From contig JBCDAV010000012.1 in assembly GCA_039184865.1 (NCBI GenBank), positions 86,722-150,721 of the forward strand: a stretch of 64,000 nucleotides of DNA, given 5' to 3'. This DNA is from Thermohalobaculum sp039184865. Its GTDB lineage: Bacteria; Pseudomonadota; Alphaproteobacteria; Rhodobacterales; Rhodobacteraceae. Below are positions 27,101 to 34,907 of the stretch, one piece after another. Position 1 is the stretch's first letter. Each line of letters begins with the position of its first letter. The notes beneath the pieces were generated by a model. It was not told the origin of the DNA. It saw nothing but the letters and a program-made list of their open reading frames with translations, and ran no database searches. A program made the position numbers and the translations under genes.

Positions 27101-27385
27101 TTGACGCGAGGACGGATCGATCCGGACCTGGCTCCGGATGGCATTGACCCTGGCCGCGTGCGCGCGAACATCCGAGCCGGTGATGTTCCGGGGCTTGACC
27201 GTGACCCGCTCGCGCCGCAGCTCCTTCAGCCGTACATGCGCCCGCACCACCCCGGCCAGCGAGTTCCGGTCGGTGATGGCAATCGCATCCAACCCGAGCT
27301 CGGCGGCACGCATCACCATTTCCTCCGGGTGCGAGGCCCCGGTCAGGAAGGTGAAATTGGTCGTGCTGGACAGCTCTGCGAACAT
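24197..27385 (-). CDS. dnaE2: Error-prone DNA polymerase III alpha subunit DnaE2, with two insertions
   Basis: The product is 1062 residues, within the DnaE2 range. The PHP domain begins FAELSSTTNFTFLTGASHPEE. The polymerase active site is PPDIDVDFEHERREEV, preceded by CQGRGSAANSTVCYALG. The C-terminal OB/tau-binding end is shortened, as in DnaE2. It makes SOS-induced mutagenic translesion polymerase. Residues about 62-150 and 222-290 are arginine/proline/glycine-rich stretches that I do not expect in DnaE2 and that look like in-frame insertions. No imuA or imuB gene lies next to it, although these usually accompany dnaE2. The start abuts the LexA box and leaves no room for a ribosome binding site, so a leaderless message is possible. 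Confidence 0.93.
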   Translation of the reverse strand: MFAELSSTTNFTFLTGASHPEEMVMRAAELGLDAIAITDRNSLAGVVRAHVRLKELRRERVTVKPRNITGSDVRAHAARVNAIRSQVRIDPSSRQPDLAPGARLLRDGPEPSGTAARDPDLQAGPPGGPRSDPGQPGVDGEDSTEPEIRSIPNLLIGARLVLSDSPVELIALVTDRPAYGRLCRLLTTGKRRAVKGQCDLRLADVAEWAEGLVLVAVLPDVLGDSVDPSALAHSRKPEVERDQSRYARSSDRPRAEAKRPPGGAVGRCPAAPGGANGQLKHAISMLGSQLKHLALAPRYDGRDTERFAHLAAIAEAHNLTPVATCQPMMHRGNRRKLADILTCLREGCTVDTLGTRALPNAEQHLRGPEAMARIFAEHPGAIASAGEIAGRCTFSLDELRYEYPDEGNGETPQDRLARLAAEGLDWRYPDGVPQRSQDLVDWELALIGKLNYAPYFLTVRDVVHFARSRGILCQGRGSAANSTVCYALGITEIAPDTISMVFERFVSEARDEPPDIDVDFEHERREEVIQHIYQTYGRERAGLTATVIHFRSRAAIREVGKAMGLSEDVTSALSGQVWGWSQEAIRAERLREVGLDPGDRRLQQTLALVEQIIGFPRHLSQHVGGFVITAGRLDELCPIENAAMDDRTVIEWDKDDIDALGILKVDVLALGMLTCIRKAFDLLRSHCGEDYTLATLPPECPEVYDMLCKADSLGVFQVESRAQMNFLPRMRPRNFYDLVIEVAIIRPGPIQGDMVHPYIRRRQGEEPVSFPSDELGEVLGKTLGVPLFQEQAMRIAIVAAGFTPDEADRLRRSLATFRKTGTISSFRERFIGGMLERGYEHDFAERCFSQIEGFGEYGFPESHAASFALLVYASAWLKRHHPAVFACALLNSQPMGFYAPAQIVRDAREHGVVVRPVCINASCWDNTLEPDGQGGLALRLGFRQIKGIKEEDGHWISAARGNGYPDIESLWRRAGIARRALEKLANADAFAESGLARRHALWEAQGTSGAVPLPLFAEGGEGLKEDVPDLPVPSLGEEVVEDYRALRLSLRAHPLAILRPDL
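26560..26645. repeat. Palindrome-rich insertion inside dnaE2 (second insert)
   Basis: This very GC-rich segment, with CAGCGCCCGACCGCC near the left end and a near-complement GCGGCCGGTCGCTG near the right, forms an imperfect stem. A further GCCCCCCCGGGCGGGC lies inside. It encodes the low-complexity residues at about 245-275 of DnaE2. Borders are approximate. Confidence 0.4.
26981..27060. repeat. Palindrome-rich insertion inside dnaE2 (first insert)
   Basis: Within the unusual first insertion of dnaE2, GGACCTGC and GCAGGTCC face each other across two bases, and related GACCTGGGACC and GGTCCCGG arms surround them. This composition resembles small palindromic elements that insert in frame into genes. 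The exact borders cannot be fixed without an alignment. Confidence 0.4.
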
Positions 27386-27388
27386 GAT

Positions 27389-27403
27389 GTTCGCAATATG
27401 TTC
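27389..27403 (-). promoter_or_regulatory. LexA (SOS) box of dnaE2
   Basis: GTTC-GCAATAT-GTTC is the alphaproteobacterial LexA operator GTTC-N7-GTTC with a perfect direct repeat. It ends only three bases before the dnaE2 ATG at 27385, so LexA would block initiation directly. This predicts DNA-damage induction of the error-prone polymerase. Confidence 0.85.
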
Positions 27404-27487
27404 TCATGACGGCGAGTCGGCAAGCGTCCGAAGAACCGCACCCCGGTCAATGGCAAAATCGTGCGATGCCCACGTCGATATCGACTT

Positions 27488-27550
27488 GCGCAAAGTTTAC
27501 CCACGTCGATGTTCACCTCAGCGCAACGGCCCGAGGTGGGTAACTTGCGC
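27488..27550. repeat. Inverted repeat between class V aminotransferase gene and dnaE2
   Basis: GCGCAAAGTTTACCCAC (27488-27504) is matched by GTGGGTAACTTGCGC (27536-27550) in inverted orientation with two one-base bulges. The loop is 31 bases. CCCACGTCGAT also occurs twice as a direct repeat (near 27467 and 27499). It may terminate the aminotransferase transcript or bind a regulator. Confidence 0.5.
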
Positions 27551-27560
27551 GCCTCTATAT

Positions 27561-28775
27561 CTACTCTGCGGCGGCCCGGTATTCCTGTCCGCGCCCGAGC
27601 GCGTCGCCGATCACCCGCGAGGCCGCGGCCACCCCGGAACCGCCCATCGGCGCCCCCATGTGGGCCAGCGCCGCCTCGATCGTCCCGAGCGTCCCCAAAA
27701 CCATCGGCGGGTTCAGATGGCCCATGTGCCCGATGCGGAACGCCTTGTCCTCGAACGAGCCCAGACCGACGCCCAGGACCAGCCCGGCATCGGTCTCGCA
27801 GATCCGCCGCATCTCCTTGCAGTCGATCGACCCGCCGAGGATCGTCGTCGTCGAGTCGCTGCGGTGTGCCGGATCGGTGATGTTGAACGAGAAACCCTCC
27901 GGTGCGGCCCAGGCCTCGATGGCAGCCCGCACCGCGTCGGCGAAGACCGTGTGCCGCGCCCAGACGTTCTCAAGCCCCTCCTCGAACAGCATGTCCAGCG
28001 CCGTGCGCATCGCATAGATGTGCTGGATCGGCGGCGTGCCGCAGAACTTCAGATAGTGCGCGCCGTCCATCAGACGCGGCGTCCAGTTCCAGTAGGGCGT
28101 GATCATGTCGGCGGTCTCGTGCGCCTTCAGCGCCTTCTCCGACGCCCAGACAAGGCCCAGACCGGGTGGCACCATCAAACCCTTCTGGCTGCCGCCGATG
28201 GTGATGTCGATGCCCCAGTCGTCCATGAAATACGGCACCGAGGCCAGCGAGGCGACACAGTCGACCATGTAGAGTGCCGGGTGCCCTACGGCGTCAATCG
28301 CCTTGCGAATGGCCCCGATATCGTTCCAGACGCCCGAGGCGGTGTCGATCTGAACGACCAGGATCGCCTTGATTTCATGTGCGGAATCGGCGCGCAGGCG
28401 CTCCTCGACCTTGGCCGGATCGACCGGGCCGCGATCGCCGAAATCCATGACCTCGACCTCGCAGCCGAGCTGCGTCGCCTGCTCGCCCCAGCCGATCGCG
28501 AACCGGCCCGAAGCCAGCGCCAGCACCTTGTCGCCGCGCCGCAGCGTGTTGGTCAGCGACATCTCCCAGGCGCCGTGGCCGTTCGAGATCGCCATGAAGA
28601 CCTTGCCCTCGGTGCCCGCGATTTTCGGCAGATCGTCGAAGACCGTGTGGCTGATGTCGACCAGCGTGCCTTCGTACATGTTCGGGAAGGAGCGGTGCAT
28701 TGAGCGCAGCACCTCCTCCGGGATCACGGAGGGCCCGGGGATCGAGGTCAGAGCACGGCCACGGTTCAGATTCAT
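27561..28775 (-). CDS. Class V PLP aminotransferase, serine/alanine-glyoxylate type
   Basis: The 404-residue fold-type I PLP enzyme has Asp172 (LYMVDCVASL) to hold the pyridine nitrogen and Lys198 (GGSQKGLMVPPG) as Schiff-base lysine. SIPGPSVIPEEVLRSM at the N-terminus is typical of serine-glyoxylate and alanine-glyoxylate aminotransferases. It would convert glyoxylate to glycine with serine or alanine as donor, in photorespiration-like or C1 metabolism. GGAGG six bases upstream fixes the ATG at 28775; the GTG one codon before is a poor alternative. It stands as a single gene. A related purine-derived or phosphonate-derived substrate cannot be excluded. Confidence 0.9.
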   Translation of the reverse strand: MNLNRGRALTSIPGPSVIPEEVLRSMHRSFPNMYEGTLVDISHTVFDDLPKIAGTEGKVFMAISNGHGAWEMSLTNTLRRGDKVLALASGRFAIGWGEQATQLGCEVEVMDFGDRGPVDPAKVEERLRADSAHEIKAILVVQIDTASGVWNDIGAIRKAIDAVGHPALYMVDCVASLASVPYFMDDWGIDITIGGSQKGLMVPPGLGLVWASEKALKAHETADMITPYWNWTPRLMDGAHYLKFCGTPPIQHIYAMRTALDMLFEEGLENVWARHTVFADAVRAAIEAWAAPEGFSFNITDPAHRSDSTTTILGGSIDCKEMRRICETDAGLVLGVGLGSFEDKAFRIGHMGHLNPPMVLGTLGTIEAALAHMGAPMGGSGVAAASRVIGDALGRGQEYRAAAE

Positions 28776-28928
28776 CACAGACCTCCGGAAATGATACGGC
28801 GCAGCAGAACCTACTGAACTGCCGCGCCGAGTCTACGCGAATTCCGTGATTTACGGCATCACGCCGCATGATGGCTGCAACTCGGGCGCACCCCTACACC
28901 CGGCTGCCATCGGTGCCGCTGTTCGACC

Positions 28929-29234
28929 CTAGCTGATCGCCTGGCCCCGCCGGATCAGACTGGGCCGTGAGACGTCAACCGACATTTGCGGTCCGGTAGC
29001 GTCTGCGCGGCGCATCGCGGCGCGGACACTGGACTCATCGGTCGGCACGGCGGCCGGACGCTCCGGTGCGACCGAGCGCGTATCCGCCGCCGCGTCCGCC
29101 GGTTGATCCTCCGCCTGCCGCGTCTGCGACGCGCGGATCAACGACTCTGCCATCCGAATGAATTCGTCGAGTTTTGCCACTTCTTCGTGCAGTTCTGCGC
29201 GCCGATCGAGCGCAATCTTAAGAACATCAGTCAT
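28929..29234 (-). CDS. Small hypothetical protein with coiled coil
   Basis: The product is about 101 residues from the ATG at 29234 (MTDVLKIALDRRAELHEEV), which has GGGGAAG upstream. An ATG ten codons earlier at 29264 is less likely. The first ~45 residues form an amphipathic helix (ELHEEVAKLDEFIRMAESL) suitable for a coiled coil. The remainder is an Ala/Pro/Asp-rich disordered tail. I do not recognise a family. It is divergent from mtoX and may share its regulatory region. Confidence 0.6.
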   Translation of the reverse strand: MTDVLKIALDRRAELHEEVAKLDEFIRMAESLIRASQTRQAEDQPADAAADTRSVAPERPAAVPTDESSVRAAMRRADATGPQMSVDVSRPSLIRRGQAIS

Positions 29235-29398
29235 TCTTGTTCTTCCCCGTCCAGCATTCTTCACCCAATGACGGGATGCGGTATTACAGAATTATCTGTC
29301 AAGTTGTGTTTGCAGAAACAATCTGGGATTGAAAATTCGGTGCAAATCAAGGCGCACTTGGGAGATATCTCTCTTGCGGAAATTACACTTTTTCGACG

Positions 29399-29415
29399 TG
29401 CAAAGTTCTTTTGCA
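29399..29415. promoter_or_regulatory. Small dyad upstream of mtoX
   Basis: TGCAAA and TTTGCA face each other across five bases, about 50 bases before the mtoX start, in an AT-richer stretch (29265-29440) between the divergent genes. It may be an operator or overlap the promoter. No regulator can be named. Confidence 0.3.
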
Positions 29416-29466
29416 TCTTGCGGCGGTAGGCTAACCTAAATGCATAAGAAACTTGGAGGTACTGAC

Positions 29467-30849
29467 GTGGCGACCACGAAAAAATCATCGGCAAAAGCCT
29501 GCTGCGGCCCGGGATACGAATCGCCTGAAGCAGCGATCAAGGGACCGAAGGAGAAAATTCTCTACACGATTGCCATTTACACGGGCACTGGTATCGAGAA
29601 GCCGGACTATCTGGCGACGATCGATAACGACCCGCGGTCGCGGACCTACTCCAAGGTCATCCACAGGCTCGAGATGCCGGGGATTGGTGACGAGCTGCAC
29701 CACATGGGCTGGAATGCCTGTTCGTCGTGCCACGGCGATGCCTCCATGTCGCGCCAGTACCTCCTGCTGCCCGGCGTGCGCACATCCAACATCCATATCG
29801 TCGATGTCGCGACCGACCCGAAGGCACCGCGCCTGCACAAGGTCATCAAGGGCAGCACGATCAAGAAGAAGACCAACCTCTCGGCGCCGCACACGGTGCA
29901 CTGCCTCGGCAGCGAGATCATCATCTCGATGCTCGGCGACGCCAAGGGCAACGGACCGGGCGGCTTCCTGCATCTCGACAAGGACTTCAACATTGTCGGG
30001 CGCTGGGAGAACGACCTCGGCAAGATGAAGTACAACTACGACTTCTGGTACCAGCCCCGTCACAACATGATGATCTCGTCGGAATGGGCCTCGCCGAACA
30101 CGTTCATGCCGGGCTTCGATCTCGAGGATGTCGGCGCCGGAAAGTACGGCCAGCAGATCCATTTCTGGGACTTCAAGAAGAAGAAGGTCTCGAAGACCGT
30201 CGATCTCGGCGGCGACGGAATGATCCCGCTCGAAGTTCGCTTCATGCACAACCCGGACAGGCCCGAGGGGTTCGTCGGCGCGACGCTGAGTTCGAACATG
30301 ATCTACTTCAAGGCCGAGGGTAAGAACGGCAAGAAGGTGCGCACGCAGAAGGTCATCGACATTCCACCGGTCGACGTCATCGGCTTTCCGGTGCCGATGC
30401 CCAGCCTGATCACTGACTGGCTGATTTCGATGGACGACAAGTGGCTCTATCTCGCGAACTGGCTGCACGGCGATGTCCGGCAGTACAATATCGAGGACCC
30501 CGAAAACCCGGTCTTTACCGGTCAGGTCTGGATCGGCGGACAGCTCGGCCGGGCACCCACCGTGAACGGGAAGAAGGTCTCGGGTGCGCCGCAGATGATC
30601 CAGCTCTCGCTGGACGGCAAGCGGCTCTACGTGACGACTTCGCTGTTCTCGACCTGGGACAACCAGTTCTACCCGGACATGACCAAGACCGGCGGCTGCA
30701 TGGTTCAGGTCGACTGCAACACCAAGGATGGCGGGCTGAAGATCAATCCGAAGTTCTTCGTCGACTTCAAGCGGGAGCCGAACGGACCGGCACGCGCGCA
30801 TGAAACCCGGTATCCGGGCGGCGACTGCACGTCCGATATCTGGGTCTGA
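29467..30849 (+). CDS. mtoX: Methanethiol oxidase, MtoX / selenium-binding protein SBP56 family
   Basis: The 460-residue beta-propeller family protein has the N-terminal CCGPGYESPEAA, then HHMGWNACSSCHGD, SAPHTVHC, PRHNMMISSEWASP, HFWDFKKKK and the C-terminal HETRYPGGDCTSDIWV, all hallmarks of SELENBP1/MtoX. Bacterial MtoX is a copper enzyme that oxidises methanethiol to formaldehyde, hydrogen sulfide and hydrogen peroxide. The start is taken as GTG at 29467, because TTGGAGGT lies six bases before it and family members begin MATxK. An ATG 27 bases upstream lies before that ribosome binding site. No Sec signal is obvious, although some MtoX are periplasmic. A hairpin follows the gene. SCO1/MauG partners seen elsewhere are not adjacent. 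Confidence 0.92.
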   Translation: MATTKKSSAKACCGPGYESPEAAIKGPKEKILYTIAIYTGTGIEKPDYLATIDNDPRSRTYSKVIHRLEMPGIGDELHHMGWNACSSCHGDASMSRQYLLLPGVRTSNIHIVDVATDPKAPRLHKVIKGSTIKKKTNLSAPHTVHCLGSEIIISMLGDAKGNGPGGFLHLDKDFNIVGRWENDLGKMKYNYDFWYQPRHNMMISSEWASPNTFMPGFDLEDVGAGKYGQQIHFWDFKKKKVSKTVDLGGDGMIPLEVRFMHNPDRPEGFVGATLSSNMIYFKAEGKNGKKVRTQKVIDIPPVDVIGFPVPMPSLITDWLISMDDKWLYLANWLHGDVRQYNIEDPENPVFTGQVWIGGQLGRAPTVNGKKVSGAPQMIQLSLDGKRLYVTTSLFSTWDNQFYPDMTKTGGCMVQVDCNTKDGGLKINPKFFVDFKREPNGPARAHETRYPGGDCTSDIWV

Positions 30850-30868
30850 TCACCCGGAAACATGACAT

Positions 30869-30898
30869 CGCGGGGCGAGCCGGTTGGTTCGCCCCGCG
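30869..30898 (+). terminator. Hairpin after mtoX
   Basis: CGCGGGGCGA and TCGCCCCGCG form a perfect 10-bp stem around a 10-base loop, 20 bases past the stop codon. Only a short ATTTG follows, so termination may be partial. Confidence 0.65.
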
Positions 30899-31101
30899 GA
30901 CATTTGCTCCGATGTCGCAAGGCGCCTGCGGATTTCAGGCAGGCTGAAAGCCCGCTCATGATGGCGGCGGATTGACTGCGATTGGTGCGCCGAGAACAGC
31001 CGAGATCATTTCCCAGCCAAAACCGGATTCAGTCGATGTAAGCACGACGGTGGCTTGGAACGGTGCAGGTAGACTCTGCGTAAGGAGAAAGCGACCGCCC
31101 G

Positions 31102-32253
31102 TCAGTCGCCGCCGCGCCAGATCATCGCGAGCACTGCGAGATCGTCCGATTGCGGGGCGCCAGCGCGATGCGCAGCGACGCCATCGAACAATGCGTCGAC
31201 CAGCGCTGAGGCTCTTGCATCAGAAGGAAGCGTTCCGGCTATCGTGCTGATGCGGGCGCGACCGAAAAGATTGCCGCTCGGATCGTTTGCCTCGGACAAT
31301 CCATCTGTCATCAGCACGATCGCCTCGCCCTCGGCCATCTGATGCTCCGTCGACCGGAAGTTCAGCCCGGCCGTGATGCCGATGGGCGGCGCGTTCGACT
31401 CGACCTGTTGCAGCGAAGTTTGCCCCGGCGTGCAGAGCACGACCGGTTCGTGCCCGGCGCTCGAGATCTTGAGATATCCTGTGGCGCAGTTCACATGCAC
31501 CAGCGTCAGGGTCACGAAGTGCAGACCCGGATTGTCGTTGCAGAGGTTGCTGTTGACCTCGTTCAGGACAGCACTTGGATCGTTCTTGTGCCGGTAGGCC
31601 GACGCCTTGATCAGCGACTTTGTCATCGCCATGAGAATGCCGGATGCCAGACCCTTACCCGAGACGTCTCCGATCACCAGGAACAGATCACTCGGACCGG
31701 TCATGTAGAAGTCGTAGAAGTCGCCGCCGACCTCGCGGGCCTGCTCGATCCTGGCGTTCAGGTCGAAACGCATCTCCTCGGAAAAGGCGCTCTCGACATT
31801 CGGCAAAAGGCCGGACTGGATCAGGCGCGCACTGTTCATCTCGGTCGCGTGGCGGGCAGCGCGCCGGAGCACCGAAACCTCGTCGGCCGTCCGCTCGATC
31901 GTTTTTTCGAGATCGTCGAACTCGATGGGTTTCGTAATGAAGTCGAACGCACCGCGGTTCATCGCCGTGCGGATGTTCTTGATGTCACCATAGGCCGAGA
32001 CGACGACCGTCTTCGTCTCGAACCTCAACGGTGTCAGGTGCGACAGCAGCGTGAGCCCGTCCATACCCGGCATATTGATGTCGGTGAGCACGAGATCAAC
32101 GGCGCCCGATTTCGCGAGCTTCGCGAGCGCATCGTGGCCATCAGAAGCGAAAATCAGTTCGAGATCCCCGGAACGGACCCGGCGGCGGAGGCGTTGCCGG
32201 AGCATCTCCTCCACATCAGGTTCGTCATCGACCACCATCACACGTACGGTCAT
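31102..32253 (-). CDS. Response regulator with PP2C (SpoIIE/RsbU) phosphatase output
   Basis: In this 383-residue protein, residues 1-120 are a receiver domain with acidic pair VVDDEPD, phosphoacceptor Asp58 (LVLTDINMPGMDG) and Lys108 (ITKPIE). A short helix leads to a SpoIIE phosphatase with GGDFYDFY, GDVSGKGLASG, LMTDGLSEA and SDDLAVLAM, all metal ligands present. Such proteins turn a phosphorylation signal into dephosphorylation of an anti-sigma-factor antagonist. It overlaps the upstream histidine kinase gene by four bases, so that kinase is its likely partner. The STAS substrate and its kinase are not adjacent. Confidence 0.95.
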   Translation of the reverse strand: MTVRVMVVDDEPDVEEMLRQRLRRRVRSGDLELIFASDGHDALAKLAKSGAVDLVLTDINMPGMDGLTLLSHLTPLRFETKTVVVSAYGDIKNIRTAMNRGAFDFITKPIEFDDLEKTIERTADEVSVLRRAARHATEMNSARLIQSGLLPNVESAFSEEMRFDLNARIEQAREVGGDFYDFYMTGPSDLFLVIGDVSGKGLASGILMAMTKSLIKASAYRHKNDPSAVLNEVNSNLCNDNPGLHFVTLTLVHVNCATGYLKISSAGHEPVVLCTPGQTSLQQVESNAPPIGITAGLNFRSTEHQMAEGEAIVLMTDGLSEANDPSGNLFGRARISTIAGTLPSDARASALVDALFDGVAAHRAGAPQSDDLAVLAMIWRGGD

Positions 32254-33872
32254 GCAGGAGCCTCGCTGTCCGCATCGGCGGCACGTCTTTTCCTGATCTC
32301 GGCCAATGCGATCATCGCGGCCGCGTCCGAGGGTAGCACAACGGTGAACTCGGCAAACTCGCCCTCCTGGCTATCGACACGGATTTCTCCTCCGTGGCTA
32401 TTCACAATGTCATAACTGATCGAGAGGCCAAGGCCAGTCCCTTCTCCCGGACCTTTTGTCGTGAAGAAGGGTTGAAACAGCTTGCTTCGATTTTCGGGAG
32501 CGATCCCGTGCCCGTTGTCATGCACCCGGATATGCGTGCAGTTGTCGTTTGAATACGTAGAGATATGCACCTTCGGTGCGAAGTCGGGCGGCTCCTTCAC
32601 GGCGCGTGCGCGCGCCGCCTGCAGAGCATTGCCGATCAGGTTCAGGGCGACCCGTGACAGCTCGGTCTGCGATCCGTGCAGCGCAGGCAGATCGGCTGCC
32701 AGATCGCGCGAGACTTCGACATTGAACGACGGGTCCTGAGCGCGCGCGCCGTGGAACGCGAGATCGGCGGCCTCGTCCACCAGTCGGTTCACCTGCACCG
32801 GTGCCCGCGTTCCGGGGTCGTTGCGCGAGTGCATCAGCATCGACTTCACGATGCCGTCCGCGCGAATGCCGTGGCTCTGGATGCGCTCGAGATTCTCTCC
32901 CAGAACCGAGAGGTCGTCGGTAAGGTCGTCGCGGTTTCCTTCCTCCAAGTGAGGCAGGGCCGGTTCGATCGATGCCTGCATGTCTTTGTAAAGATCGCGC
33001 GAAAGCTTGGCGAAGTTGATGATGAAATTCAGCGGGTTCTTGATCTCGTGCGCGACGCCGGCCGTCACCGCACCGAGCGAGGCCATCTTCTCCTGCAGGA
33101 TCAGCTTGTCCTGGGTCTCGCGCAGTTCCTGCAGCGATTGCTGAAGGCTCGCCTCGGCCGCGCGCCTGCGCTTGATCTCGATCGATTGCGTGTTGTGCTC
33201 TAATTGCGTGCGCGTCGCCTCGCGCAGGTACTGCTGGTGGATGTTGACGCTCCAGAGCGCGAGCGCGAGGAATACGATCATCGTGATCAGCACCCAATCC
33301 GCGGCGAAAGCCGTCTCGAGATTGTACGCGAGGATTGCAAACATCGCGATCGCCATCGGCGTGACGTAACCGTAAAGCGCGTGCGGGATCTTCCAGGTCG
33401 ATATCATCGCGCCCGACCACAGGCCGAGGATGCAGAGATAGGAGACGAGCCTGCCGGTTTCATTGCCCTGCTGGTAGACGAAAACCGATCCACAGGCGAT
33501 CGTGACGCCGAGCACCGTGGACCAGATCCCGATCCGCGACATCCTGCGGCCCGTTACCTGAGTCGGCGCGCTGCGGCTTCGCAACCGCACCCAACTCAAG
33601 AGAATGGGAATGTTGAGCAGGCAGAGGGTGCCAAGCCAGGTCGCCACGAACCAGACCGGCAAAATCGGCCAAACGCTGAGGCAGAGGATCAGCGGTACGA
33701 AGACATTGCTGATCATCATCAGCGGTGCCAGCCGCACCATCGTTATCGACTGATCGATCCGGATGGCTGCATCGACATCTTCATCTGTGACGATGCCAAG
33801 CTCCGCGTCGGACGTATCCGAATGGTCGATGTCGGTCTGCTGGGTCACGTGTAAAGGCTCAAAGTTCTTCAA
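32250..33872 (-). CDS. Membrane sensor histidine kinase
   Basis: In this 540-residue protein, residues 45-210 hold about six transmembrane helices and no large periplasmic domain, suggesting that it senses in or at the membrane. A coiled coil (EAS..LRETQDKLILQEKMASLG) leads to the H-box AGVAHEIKNPLNF with His275. The catalytic domain has N (LNLIGNALQAARA), G1 (VHDNGHGI), F (KLFQPFFTTK) and G2 (GTGLGLSI) boxes. It is most like NtrB/ZraS-type kinases. It is translationally coupled to the receiver-PP2C gene. Confidence 0.95.
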   Translation of the reverse strand: MKNFEPLHVTQQTDIDHSDTSDAELGIVTDEDVDAAIRIDQSITMVRLAPLMMISNVFVPLILCLSVWPILPVWFVATWLGTLCLLNIPILLSWVRLRSRSAPTQVTGRRMSRIGIWSTVLGVTIACGSVFVYQQGNETGRLVSYLCILGLWSGAMISTWKIPHALYGYVTPMAIAMFAILAYNLETAFAADWVLITMIVFLALALWSVNIHQQYLREATRTQLEHNTQSIEIKRRRAAEASLQQSLQELRETQDKLILQEKMASLGAVTAGVAHEIKNPLNFIINFAKLSRDLYKDMQASIEPALPHLEEGNRDDLTDDLSVLGENLERIQSHGIRADGIVKSMLMHSRNDPGTRAPVQVNRLVDEAADLAFHGARAQDPSFNVEVSRDLAADLPALHGSQTELSRVALNLIGNALQAARARAVKEPPDFAPKVHISTYSNDNCTHIRVHDNGHGIAPENRSKLFQPFFTTKGPGEGTGLGLSISYDIVNSHGGEIRVDSQEGEFAEFTVVLPSDAAAMIALAEIRKRRAADADSEAPA

Positions 33873-34009
33873 CTCATTCGTGTTTGGTGCGCTTCGCGCG
33901 GCAGGTCAATCTTCTCCACTGTGATTGCAGAAATGAGCATCAATATGACGGATACAAGGTGCCCCAGCGTCAGGTTTGACTTTGTCGCCGCCTCGCGGCC
34001 ACGACGAGA

Positions 34010-34816
34010 TCACTGCCCTGGCTGACTCTCGCTGTGATCGAGACGGCGAAGTGTCTCCTCGATCGCGCCGAGCCGGCCCAAAACCTCGTCCCGATACGCG
34101 TCGGTGTTCTTCACGTCCTCTTCGTGGTGAGCGTCCTGCATCGAATTGACGATCAGACCGACGAGCAGGTTCACCACCGCGAATGTCGTGACGATGATGA
34201 AGGGCACGAAGAATGCCCACGCATAGGGGTGAACCTCCATCACCGGGCGGACGATGCCCATGGACCAGCTCTCGAGCGTCATGATCTGGAAGAGCGAATA
34301 GGCCGAGCGTCCGATGGTGCCGAACCAGTCGGGATGGCTGTCGGCGAACAGCTTCGTCGAGATGACCGCCGAGATATAGAATATCAGGCCCATCAGCAGA
34401 AAGACCGAGGCCATTCCCGGCAGCGCGGAGATGAAGCCCTCGACCACCCGGCGCAGGCGCGGAGTGGCGGTGATCACGCGGAGCAGTCGAAGAATGCGCA
34501 GCGCACGCAGAACGCTGAGCGTGCCCTGCGAGGGCAGCAGGGCGACGCCGACGATGAACATGTCGATCCAGTTCCACGGATCGCGGAAGAACCGCGCGCC
34601 GAACGCATAGAATTTCACCAGCAATTCGAGCACGAAGAATGCGAGGCAGAGGTTGTCGAGCACGCCGAGGACCGAGCCCCATTGCGACATAATCGTCGGC
34701 GAGGTCTCGAATCCGAGGATCAGCGCGTTGAACAGAATGATGGCAATGATCGCCTTGCGAACGGTCAGGGTTTCCAGCCATTCGGCAAGGCGGGCGCGGT
34801 CGGTAAGCAGGGACAT
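34010..34816 (-). CDS. Bacterial voltage-gated sodium channel (NavAb/NaChBac type)
   Basis: The 268-residue protein is the right size for a one-domain tetrameric Nav channel. S4 carries the regularly spaced arginines R104, R107, R110 and R113 (LRALRILRLLRVI). The pore has the selectivity filter TLESWSM at residues 180-186, identical to NavAb, followed by GIVRPVMEVHPYAWAFF. S6 (VNLLVGLIVNSMQDAHHEE) leads to a C-terminal coiled coil (LGRLGAIEETLRRLDHS) that holds the tetramer together. ATG at 34816 (MSLLTDRARL) with GGAG nine bases upstream is the start. The channel conducts sodium across the inner membrane, perhaps for motility or pH homeostasis. Confidence 0.96.
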   Translation of the reverse strand: MSLLTDRARLAEWLETLTVRKAIIAIILFNALILGFETSPTIMSQWGSVLGVLDNLCLAFFVLELLVKFYAFGARFFRDPWNWIDMFIVGVALLPSQGTLSVLRALRILRLLRVITATPRLRRVVEGFISALPGMASVFLLMGLIFYISAVISTKLFADSHPDWFGTIGRSAYSLFQIMTLESWSMGIVRPVMEVHPYAWAFFVPFIIVTTFAVVNLLVGLIVNSMQDAHHEEDVKNTDAYRDEVLGRLGAIEETLRRLDHSESQPGQ

Positions 34817-34907
34817 CCGGGATCTCCATACGCTCTTGCGGTCGGGCGGGGACATGGAGGATTGTGCGGCGCAACGCAACCGGGACCAGCCGGCAGGGAG
34901 ATTTCGC

